Below the pieces are notes generated by a model. The model did not search any database, was not told the origin of the DNA, and saw only the letters and a list, made by a program, of their open reading frames with translations. A stretch of DNA of 64,000 nt from JBBQSN01 sp038213835 (GTDB lineage Bacteria > Actinomycetota > Actinomycetes > Actinomycetales > CAWJMD01). Location of the stretch: contig JBBQSN010000001.1 in assembly GCA_038213835.1 (NCBI GenBank), forward strand, positions 7,013 through 71,012, read 5' to 3'. Made by a program: the position numbers and the translations under genes. This document shows positions 56,117-64,000 of this stretch, in pieces (positions within the stretch are counted from its first letter, which is position 1; each line of letters opens with the position of its first letter).

Positions 56117-56575
56117 GTGAGCGACGCTAACAGCAGCCAGGACCGGGCACCGCTCGACCTCCGGGACGAGCCGGGCAGCACCGCCACGACCGAACGACCC
56201 GCCGCTGCTCCCGCGAGGCGCCGCGAGCCCGGCAGCGTCTCGGTGCTGCTCGACGACGACCGCACCCTGGTGGTGCTGGCGGGCGACGTCGACGCCACCC
56301 TGGCCGCCGACCTCGTCGAGGCCGCCACCGAGGTGCGCGAGACCGGCAGGGCGGTGCGGGTCGACACCCGGCACGTCACGTTCATGGACTCCACCGGCGT
56401 CTCGTTCATGGCCCGGGTGGCCGTCGCGGGCGTCGGACGACCGGTGCTGCTCGACCCACCGGACCACGTGCGGTTCCTGCTCGAGATCACCGCGATCGGC
56501 GCCCTGGTCGACCTCGAGGAGCCCGCCGTCGGGGCCTCGACCCCCGAGACGCCGACGGGCGACGACGCCACCTGA
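56117..56575 (+). CDS. STAS-domain anti-sigma factor antagonist
   Basis: A 152-residue protein with a disordered N-terminus (about 1-38) and a STAS domain (about 39-135). The phosphorylation serine is Ser92 in FMDSTGVSF, with VLAGDVDATLAADLVE in the first half. Dephosphorylated, such proteins bind anti-sigma kinases and free the sigma factor. The GTG at 56117 follows a CGGAG site. It is divergent from the four-domain SpoIIE phosphatase with a 184-base gap, which points to it as the phosphatase substrate. The 23-residue tail after the domain is acidic and Thr-rich. Confidence 0.92.
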   Translation: MSDANSSQDRAPLDLRDEPGSTATTERPAAAPARRREPGSVSVLLDDDRTLVVLAGDVDATLAADLVEAATEVRETGRAVRVDTRHVTFMDSTGVSFMARVAVAGVGRPVLLDPPDHVRFLLEITAIGALVDLEEPAVGASTPETPTGDDAT

Positions 56576-56617
56576 GCGACGCCGCCGCCCGTCGGGCAGC
56601 AGAACGGGTGGAGCCCC

Positions 56618-57652
<1,035 letters not shown>

Positions 57653-57731
57653 CGGGACTCCTCGTGCTGATCTGGGTCTGATCCGGGTCTGCCCTGGGTC
57701 GGGCACCTCGATCCTTCCACCCCGCCTCGGA

Positions 57732-57752
57732 GGTGCCCAAATGCCGGGCACC
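57732..57752. terminator. Hairpin between the DUF4153/DUF4173-like gene and fba
   Basis: GGTGCCC (57732-57738) and GGGCACC (57746-57752) form a seven-base stem with a seven-base loop, 80 bases before the fba start and 36 bases after the upstream gene's stop. It could be a terminator for the membrane-protein gene or an upstream regulator site for fba. Confidence 0.4.
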
Positions 57753-57755
57753 GCG

Positions 57756-57785
57756 TCTCAGTCAGTGGCATCTCAGTCAGTGGCG
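57756..57785. repeat. 15-bp tandem direct repeat
   Basis: Two copies of TCTCAGTCAGTGGC(A/G) lie next to each other, directly after the stop of the DUF4153/DUF4173-like gene. Only the last base differs. Purpose unknown. Confidence 0.85.
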
Positions 57786-57787
57786 CC

Positions 57788-59389
57788 TCAGGGTGACGCA
57801 AGCTCGCCGGCGCACCGTGCGGGATCGCTCCCGCCGGCCGGGCCGGCCTGCGCCCCCACGACGTCCCAGGCCCGCTGGCGACCGAGGTTCCACCCGGCCG
57901 GATCGGTCGGCTCCTCGACCCGGACCGAGGCGAGCAGGCAGGTGCGCAGCGGCCCGTCGAGGTCGTCGACCGCCGGCACCGCGTCGGCCGACAGGTCCTG
58001 GAGGTAGGAGACGTCCAGGCCCGTCGCCGTCGACGACCCGGAGGCCGCGACGTTGTACCGGACGATCTGGGCGTCCGGATTGACCACGGCGAGACCGAGC
58101 ACGGCCAGGCCGCAGACGTGGACGACCGCGAGCGGCAGCCAGGTCCCGCGCCACCGGATCCCGGCAGCCAGCACCAGCAGCAGGACCACGGCCATCGCGA
58201 TCTCGGTCACCACGACGAGGAGCCGCAACCGGGTGAGCCCGTAGGCGTCGACGTACAGGTCCATCCGCCCGAGCGCCGACACCACGACGCCGAGGGTGGC
58301 CAGGCACAGCACGCCGAGGACGGCGCGCGACAGCAGCCGGTCACCCGGTGTCGTCCGTGGTGCCGTCCGGGCCGAGTAGGCGACGACGAGCAGCGTCAGC
58401 GCGGTGGCCGCGACCAGCTGCCCGAACCCCTGCCGGGCGTACTCGGCGTAGGTGAGGCCGGCGGTGGCGCGCACGTAGGAGTCGCCTCCCACCAGCGCGA
58501 CGACCTGCACGGCGACGAAGGCGAGCACCAGGACGTCCAGGGCCAGGACGGGGGCGGTCCACTCCCAGCGGCGCGACGGCTTCGCGGCCGGCAGCGCCAC
58601 CCGGGTCCAGGACGGGGGTGCGGCGGCGAGGTGCGCCAGCGTGGTCGCTCCCACGAGCAGCAGCACGGCCACGACCGCCTGGCCGGGCAGGTCCGAGACG
58701 TCCAGCCGCGGGAGGAAGCTGGCGAACACGGCGTCGGCGCTGGCGAACAGCAGGCCGAAGACCAGCAGCAGCGCCAGCGTGACCAGCGCCGTGCGGGTCA
58801 CCGCGAGCAACCGGCCGCGGCGGCCGCCGCCGAGGGCGCGCAGACCGCGCACCGACCAGGGCAGCGAGCGGAGCACGCCCGCGCCCCACGACGGGAGCGC
58901 CAGCCAGATGGCGGGGGCCGAGCGGGCCTGCACCGCCGAGACCGCACCGGTCGCCGCCGCGGCGACCAGGCAGAGCGCCAGCACCCACGGCGCGCTGCGC
59001 ACGGCGAGGACCGCCACCAGCGCCACCGACAGGGCCGCGGCCAGGAGCGCCGACACGGCCCGGCGCCGCACCAGCGCCGGCACCGCGGGCGCCCACAGCA
59101 GCAGGCCGGCGACCGCCGCACCGACGCCGAGGTCGTGGCCGACCAGCAGCCCGGCGCCGACCACCGCTACCCCGACCCCGAGGCCGAGGACGAGCGGGGG
59201 AGCCGGGACCGACTGCCCCTGCCAGAACGTGTCGAGGGCCACCTGCAGCCGCGACGGCTGCACCGGGACCGGTTGCGACACAGTGCCGTACGGCACGGGG
59301 TGGGTTCCGCGGACGGGGCCGGGCACCGGCGATCGGTACGGCTGCGGCGTGGGCCCGGGCGCGGCGGCCGGGTGCGTGGCGTCGGTCAT
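57788..59389 (-). CDS. Large membrane protein of the DUF4153/DUF4173 type
   Basis: A 533-residue integral membrane protein with about 12 hydrophobic segments after a Pro-rich cytoplasmic N-terminus (about 1-60). Segments such as GLLFASADAVFASFLPR, LTYAEYARQGFGQLVAATALTL and GRMDLYVDAYGLTRLRLLV match the DUF4153/DUF4173 families, which have unknown function. A hydrophilic C-terminal region (about 455-533) includes GLDVSYLQDLS and is likely extracytoplasmic. The ATG at 59389 gives this length. It is on the same strand as fba and the ABC transporter cluster, 100 bases from the latter. Confidence 0.88.
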   Translation of the reverse strand: MTDATHPAAAPGPTPQPYRSPVPGPVRGTHPVPYGTVSQPVPVQPSRLQVALDTFWQGQSVPAPPLVLGLGVGVAVVGAGLLVGHDLGVGAAVAGLLLWAPAVPALVRRRAVSALLAAALSVALVAVLAVRSAPWVLALCLVAAAATGAVSAVQARSAPAIWLALPSWGAGVLRSLPWSVRGLRALGGGRRGRLLAVTRTALVTLALLLVFGLLFASADAVFASFLPRLDVSDLPGQAVVAVLLLVGATTLAHLAAAPPSWTRVALPAAKPSRRWEWTAPVLALDVLVLAFVAVQVVALVGGDSYVRATAGLTYAEYARQGFGQLVAATALTLLVVAYSARTAPRTTPGDRLLSRAVLGVLCLATLGVVVSALGRMDLYVDAYGLTRLRLLVVVTEIAMAVVLLLVLAAGIRWRGTWLPLAVVHVCGLAVLGLAVVNPDAQIVRYNVAASGSSTATGLDVSYLQDLSADAVPAVDDLDGPLRTCLLASVRVEEPTDPAGWNLGRQRAWDVVGAQAGPAGGSDPARCAGELASP

Positions 59390-59489
59390 GCGATGACGGT
59401 AGGGACTCCACCAGGTGCGGTCGGCGGACGAGCCGGGCCGGGTTCGGGCCGATCCCGTGGAGGTGCGGTGAAGACCGGAACCCGGGGGG

Positions 59490-60182
59490 TCAGGCGGCGG
59501 TGTCGGCGACCACCGCGCCGTCGGCGAGCTCGACCACGCGGTCGGCCATCGCCACCATCACGGGGTCGTGGGTGGCCACCACGGCCGTGAGCCGGCGGGT
59601 GTGCACCAGCTCGCGCAGCAGGTCCATCACCGCCTGGCCGGTCGCGGTGTCGAGCTGGCCGGTGGGCTCGTCGGCCACCAGGACCGCGGGCTCGTTCGCG
59701 AGGGCGCGCGCGATCGCCACCCGCTGCTGCTGACCGCCGGAGAGCTCGTAGGGCCGCTGGTTCGCGTGTCCGGCGAGCCCGACGAGGTCGAGCAGCTCGA
59801 GCACCCGGGCGTCGCGCTCGGCGGGCGCGCGGCCCGCCAGCCGCAGCGGGACGCCGACGTTCTCGCCGGCCGACAGGATCGGCAGCAGCCCGAAGGACTG
59901 GAACACGTAGCCGATCCGGTGCCGGCGCAGCTGCACCAGGTCGGCCGCGCCCATCGTCGCGAGGTCCTGGCCGTCGATCCGCACCGACCCGGCGTCCGGG
60001 GTCTCCAGGCCCCCGAGGCAGTTGAGCAGCGTGGTCTTGCCCGACCCCGACCTGCCCCTGACCACCACCAGCTGCCCTGACCCGACCTCGAGCGAGACCG
60101 AGCGCAGCGCGTGCCCCGCGGCCTGACCCTGGCCGAAGCTCTTGTCGACGTCCTCGGCGTGCACCAGCGGCCCGTCAGCCAC
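59490..60182 (-). CDS. ABC transporter ATP-binding protein (MacB/LolD type)
   Basis: A 230-residue ATPase. Walker A GRSGSGKTTL, signature ELSGGQQQRVAIARAL, Walker B VLVADEPTGQLD and the switch His in VATHD are all intact. The family serves FtsX/MacB-like permeases in lipoprotein, peptide or antibiotic export. The GTG at 60182 overlaps the end of the preceding ATPase gene by eight bases. It is the last gene of a cluster with a second ATPase and two permeases. Confidence 0.93.
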   Translation of the reverse strand: MADGPLVHAEDVDKSFGQGQAAGHALRSVSLEVGSGQLVVVRGRSGSGKTTLLNCLGGLETPDAGSVRIDGQDLATMGAADLVQLRRHRIGYVFQSFGLLPILSAGENVGVPLRLAGRAPAERDARVLELLDLVGLAGHANQRPYELSGGQQQRVAIARALANEPAVLVADEPTGQLDTATGQAVMDLLRELVHTRRLTAVVATHDPVMVAMADRVVELADGAVVADTAA

Positions 60183-61203
60183 GACCCTCCCCCTCCTCGC
60201 GGCCGACGCCGCGGTGCCGTCCGCGCGCCTGCTCCCCGGGTGGCTCGGCGGCGGGCGCAACCTGCGCGAGTGCCTGGACCTCCGGTCGAACCTGGATGTG
60301 GTCCGGGTCGAGTGCGAGCCGGACCCGACGCTCCAGCTGCAGCGCCGCGACGAACTCGCGCGGCAGCTGGAGCCGGCCGGCGGCGTCGAGCACCGCGAAC
60401 TCCTCGGCGACGTGCTGCTCCTCGCCCGAGTCGGACACCACCGTGCGCCGCAGCACCTCCGAGGAGGTGCGGCCGTCACGGATCGCGATGGTGCGCTGCA
60501 CCTGGTCCGAGACCGCCTGGTCGTGCGTGACCACGACGACCGTCACCCCGAGCTCGCGGTTGGCCTCCCGGAAGGCGGCGAACACCTCGTCCGAGGTCGC
60601 CGAGTCGAGCTCGCCGGTCGGCTCGTCGGCGAGCAGCACCTGCGGGGAGTTGGCCAGCGCGACCGCGATCGCGACCCGCTGCTGCTGCCCGCCGGAGAGC
60701 TGGGACGGGCGCCGGTCGGCCTGCTCGCCGACGCCGAGCAGGTCCAGCAGGTGGTGCACCCGCTCGCGCCGCTCGGGCCGGCGCATCCGGGTCACCGCCA
60801 TCGGCACCGCGACGTTCTGGGCGGCGCTCAGGTACGGCAGCAGGTTGCGCGCCGCCTGCTGCCAGACGAACCCAACCGTGTGCCGCTGGTACCGCACCCG
60901 CTCGGCACGCCCCATCGCGAGCAGGTCGTGCCCGGCCACCCGGGCCGAGCCGGCGCTGGGGGTGTCCAGCCCGGACAGGATCGTCAGCAGGGTCGACTTG
61001 CCGGAGCCGGACGCCCCGACGATGGCGACCAGCTCGCCGCTGTCGACGTGCAGGTCGAGGCCCTGCAGCGCCCCCACCTCGACCCGGGCCTCGCCCTGGC
61101 CGCCGTCGACGCTGAAGATGCGCACCAGGTTCTCGCACCGCACTGCGGGGACCTGTGCTCCTGCGACGCCCCCGACCACCACGTCCGCATGCGCTGCCGT
61201 CAT
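60175..61203 (-). CDS. ABC transporter ATP-binding protein with C-terminal AbrB-like domain
   Basis: A 342-residue ATPase. Residues about 20-260 hold Walker A GASGSGKSTL, signature QLSGGQQQRVAIAVAL and Walker B VLLADEPTGELD. A tail of about 80 residues follows; its segment EFAVLDAAGRLQLPREFVAAL with RRVRLALDPDHIQVRP resembles an AbrB/SpoVT swapped-hairpin domain, not expected in a transport ATPase. A Pro/Ala stretch ends the protein. The ATG at 61203 overlaps the permease stop (ATGA). The tail could mediate dimerisation or DNA binding; that is speculation. Confidence 0.9.
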   Translation of the reverse strand: MTAAHADVVVGGVAGAQVPAVRCENLVRIFSVDGGQGEARVEVGALQGLDLHVDSGELVAIVGASGSGKSTLLTILSGLDTPSAGSARVAGHDLLAMGRAERVRYQRHTVGFVWQQAARNLLPYLSAAQNVAVPMAVTRMRRPERRERVHHLLDLLGVGEQADRRPSQLSGGQQQRVAIAVALANSPQVLLADEPTGELDSATSDEVFAAFREANRELGVTVVVVTHDQAVSDQVQRTIAIRDGRTSSEVLRRTVVSDSGEEQHVAEEFAVLDAAGRLQLPREFVAALQLERRVRLALDPDHIQVRPEVQALAQVAPAAEPPGEQARGRHRGVGREEGEGRG

Positions 61204-63782
61204 GTCTGGTCTCCTACTCGAAGGACCGCGCCGAGCCTGGCACGGGAGCCGGTCAGGACCGCCAGGACGACGGCCAGGGCGCTGGCGACCAGCACGCCGC
61301 CGACGCTCCAGACCAGCAGCCCGAGGTCGAGCGCGAGCCCCGCACGGTCCCGGCCGCCGGTGAAGCTGCGCAGGTCGAGCGCCGGGTAGATCGCCAGGGT
61401 GACACCGACGCCCACCACGAGGCCGACCAGGACGCCCGGCACCACGACCGGCGCCGCATCCCACGCGACCAGCGCCCCCGACTGGCGGCCGTCCAGACCG
61501 AGGGTGCGCAACCGCGACAGCAGCCGGACCCGCTCGGCCGCCGCCGCCACCAGGGTCAGCAGCAGCGCGAGCGCGCAGAGCGCCGCCGACAGCGCCGCGG
61601 CGTACCCGAACGACCCGAGCGTCCCCGCGACCAGCGGCCGCTGGGCGATGCTCTCCTCGGCGTCGGCGCGGGTGCGCAGCGGCGAGCCGGTGCCGAGGGC
61701 CGTCCGCAGCCCCTTCCGCACGGCGTCGGCCTCGGCGCCCCGCGCCTCGGCGAGGTCCGGGTCGAGGTCGACGAGCGCGATCCGCGGCAGCGGGAACCGG
61801 AAGTCGGCGGCCTCGAGCGCACGGGGGTCGGCCAGCACCCACGCGCCCGTCCCCGACAGCGAGACCAGCCGGTCCTGGGTGCCGACGACCACGGCGTCCA
61901 GGGAGAAGCCGCCCGAGGTGAGCCTCACCTCCTCGCCGACCGCGGCGACCCGGGGCGACACCACGAGCGGGACACGGCCGCCGCCGGCGGACGCGAGGGT
62001 CCCCGGCAGCGGGGGGGGGGCACCCGGTACGGTCCGCTGCACCGCCGCGAGCGCGGCCGCTCGGCGGCGAACACCTCGACCGCCCCCTCGCGCGTGGCCG
62101 CCTCGACCTGACCGCGCGAGACCGTGACGGCGGCGATGCCGTCCACCCCGGCCACCTCGGCCCCGGCTGCCACCTCCTCGGCGGTCATCCCCAGCGAGGT
62201 GATCCGCGCCTCCGCGCCGACGTCCTCCCACGACGCCGTGCGCAGTCCCCGCTGCGAGGTCCCCGACACGACCACGCCGAGGACGCAGGTCGAGATCGCC
62301 AGCAGGACGACCAGCAACGGCCGCGTCCCGGCGACCTGGTCGCGGCCGGCCCTGGCGGCACCGAGGAAGGTGACGGCGCCCCGGCGCCGGGCCGCGCGAC
62401 CGGCCACCCAGCGCAGCGGGACGGGTGCGAACCGGGCGACCAGCACCGCCGTCGCCAGGCCTTTGAGCAGCGGCGCCGCGGCGAGCAGCGGGTCCGGCGA
62501 GGTCCGCAGCGCCGCCGGGGACACCGCGCCGTCCGGCGGCGGCTCCGGCAGGTCGACACCGCGCTGGCGAAGGATGAGCACGGCGGCCGCGGCGGCGACC
62601 AGCAGGACGCCCTCGACCACGAGCCGGCGGCGGCCCGACCCCGAGCGGATCGCGGCCAGGCCGGTGTCGCTGTCCCGGCGGCGGCCGCGCAGCCCCTGCG
62701 CGCCGCCGTCGCGGGTGCCGACGGCGGCCAGCACCGGGAGCAGCAGCACGGGCGCCAGTCCGAGCACGACCGGCAGAGCCCACCCCGCCGCCCCGGGCTC
62801 CCCGGGGACCGACCAGGTCGCCACGGCGGCCCCCAGCCCGGCCGCGGGCAGGCCGAGCAGCGAACCCTCGACCAGCGAGACGGCGACCACCTGCCGGCTC
62901 GAGCCTCCTCGTGCCACCAGCAGCGACAGCGACCTGCGCCGGCGCTCCACCACCAGCCGGGCCGCCAGGGTCAGCACCGCGAGGGTCACCCCGAGCATCC
63001 CGGCCGCCACCAGCGAGACCACGGCCGTGGACGTCCGCCGCTGGCGCAGGTGGTCCAGCACGAGACCGTCCAGGCCGCCGCTGAGCCGGACGTCCGGGGT
63101 CGGGGTCACGAAGTAGTCGACGCCCAGACCGGTCGGGTGCGGGACGACGAAGACCTCGCCCTCGATCCGTCGGACCTCCTCGAACAGCTCGCTCGCCTGG
63201 CCGGCCCGGATGCCCCGTGGTGGTGCCGTCAGCCGGACCGGCAGGCAGCGCGGGCGGGACCACGGACCCCGGGACCCGATCCGCCTCGAAGGTGCGCGGC
63301 GGCTCCCCCGCCACGTACCGCACCCGGGTCGCGAACCCGGGGTCGGCGACGTCGGTGGGGTCGGTGAGCACCGTCGGGTTGAACAGCGAGGTGTCGGTCT
63401 CGTCCGGCAGCTCCGGGCTGATCCCGAGCGCCCGCACGTCGCGGTACCGGACCGTGCCCACCACCCCCAGCGAGGACGCCGCGAGCCGAGGCCCCAGCGA
63501 CTGCTGCACGTCGTCGAGCAGCTGCCGGAACGGCAGCGTGGCGTCACCGGTGCTGCCGTAGGTGACCGGCGGCTGGCCGGACGACACCGACAGCAGGTCG
63601 CGGTCCAGGGTCGCCGCCTGGTCGATGGTGCCGCGCAGCCCCTCGGTGGCCAGGTCGTCCAGGGCGCGCGGCACCGCCGCCCCGAGGAACGAGGCGGCCA
63701 GGACGACGACCGCCACGGCGGCCCCTGCCGCCCTGTCGGTGCCGAGGTGCCGTCCCAGCAGGCTCGCCGTCGCGGTCGTCAT
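61200..63782 (-). pseudogene. FtsX/MacB-like permease with two frameshifts
   Basis: From the ATG at 63782 (GGGGAGG site) the frame encodes a signal/anchor helix and the start of an FtsX-like permease, and it is open to 61200. Between about 63240 and 62064, however, the permease-like sequence is in another frame (GQASELFEEVRRIEGEVFVV, then several hydrophobic helices). The first shift fits a four-base TGCC duplication in GCTGCCTGCCGG; the second fits a missing G in GAGCGGCC. In-frame ends resume with TVPGAPPPLPGTLASA and run to the last helices. Together the shifts restore the original frame. The full product would be about 860 residues with about ten helices. It overlaps the ATPase gene by four bases. 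Confidence 0.75.
62011..62020 (+). repeat. Run of ten G residues
   Basis: An uninterrupted run of ten G (C on the coding strand, encoding Pro) lies within the large permease gene. Such runs slip during replication and are error-prone in sequencing. The reading frame appears continuous across it as written. Confidence 0.95.
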
Positions 63783-63795
63783 GCCGCCTCCCCGC

Positions 63796-64000
63796 TCACG
63801 CCGGCTCCTCGAACCGCATCCGGGCGGCGACGCTGCGCCGTCCGGCCGGGTCGCGCGCGAGGACCGGAAGGGCAGCGAACACGGCACCCAGCAGCGCCAC
63901 CAGCGCCAGGTCCGGCCACCGGACCCGCGCGGGCACCCCCGCCGGCCGGCCGAGCGCCGTCGGGTCGCCCACCAGTGCCGGCCCGGTCAGGAGCAGGACC
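63796..64000 (-). CDS. Membrane protein, C-terminal part only
   Basis: The last visible gene enters from the right edge and stops at 63796-63798. About 67 residues are seen, with hydrophobic LLLTGPAL and LALVALLGAVFAALPVLA helices and a basic, hydrophilic end (RSVAARMRFEEPA). It stops 13 bases upstream of the frameshifted permease start and on the same strand, so it is probably a second permease of the same ABC cluster. The N-terminus is outside the window. Confidence 0.7.
   Translation of the reverse strand, partial: VLLLTGPALVGDPTALGRPAGVPARVRWPDLALVALLGAVFAALPVLARDPAGRRSVAARMRFEEPA

Noticed and set aside
62011..62020. G run as cause of the permease frameshift
   Set aside because: The frame is the same on both sides of the run; the nearest shift lies about 45 bases away in the GAGCGGCC segment.

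Overview
The window is a chromosomal segment of a high-GC actinobacterium. Marker genes and gene order (dnaX-recR-DUF5063, a lone lysC, zwf with gluconate genes, ffs and serine tRNAs, tadA with its partner protein, upp, purD, purA, class II fba), frequent GTG starts and 1-8 base gene overlaps suggest Propionibacteriales, most likely a Nocardioides-like organism; that placement is inference. I see no transposase, integrase, CRISPR array, prophage or replication origin. The segment reads as core chromosome with some decayed genes.

Layout. 1-5.4 kb: a sugar uptake operon on the minus strand (binding protein, two permeases, a GH32 fructosidase cut by the window edge), divergent from a LacI-type regulator; two LacI-like operators lie between them and a 17-bp hairpin follows the binding-protein gene. 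5.5-10.2 kb: a coiled-coil protein, a PP2C phosphatase, and a response regulator/histidine kinase/membrane protein operon. 10.2-19 kb: a Fur-type pseudogene, lysC, a secreted CAP protein with FG-GAP-like repeats, an ABC-2 exporter pair, then DUF5063, recR and dnaX. 19-23.2 kb: a GntR regulator divergent from gluconate permease and kinase, converging on zwf, so both entry routes to 6-phosphogluconate sit together. 23.3-29 kb: SRP RNA, tRNA-Ser(GGA), a frameshifted membrane gene, a LytR_C protein, a DICT-GGDEF protein, tRNA-Ser(CGA), tadA and its partner, upp. 29-38.8 kb: PH-domain protein, PlsC, an acyl-CoA oxidase-like protein, a nuclease-fold protein, a DODA dioxygenase, a CoA-transferase, a PspC protein, a luciferase-fold oxidoreductase followed by a decayed hemerythrin domain, and a frameshifted ECF sigma gene with its probable regulator.

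38.8-64 kb: purD, an aminotransferase, a multicopper oxidase, a LigD polymerase-domain protein with a GNAT, a second luciferase-fold oxidoreductase, purA, a compact alkB-rubredoxin-TetR alkane hydroxylase operon with a palindrome on its promoter, a truncated paralogue next to its full-length copy, an amino-acid oxidase-like protein, a diacylglycerol kinase, a four-domain SpoIIE phosphatase divergent from a STAS protein, fba, a DUF4153/DUF4173-like membrane protein, and an ABC transporter cluster whose large permease is frameshifted twice.

Four apparent single-event frameshifts (23.7, 38.7, 62.06 and 63.24 kb) interrupt otherwise well-preserved genes. They may be real mutations or sequence errors; raw reads would settle it. 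The clearest decay events are the Fur fragment, the hemerythrin remnant and the truncated duplicate. I did not find a convincing wholly new system. The most unusual pieces are the ABC ATPase with an AbrB-like tail, the CAP/FG-GAP protein and the in-frame hemerythrin remnant. All functions are read from motifs without database searches.
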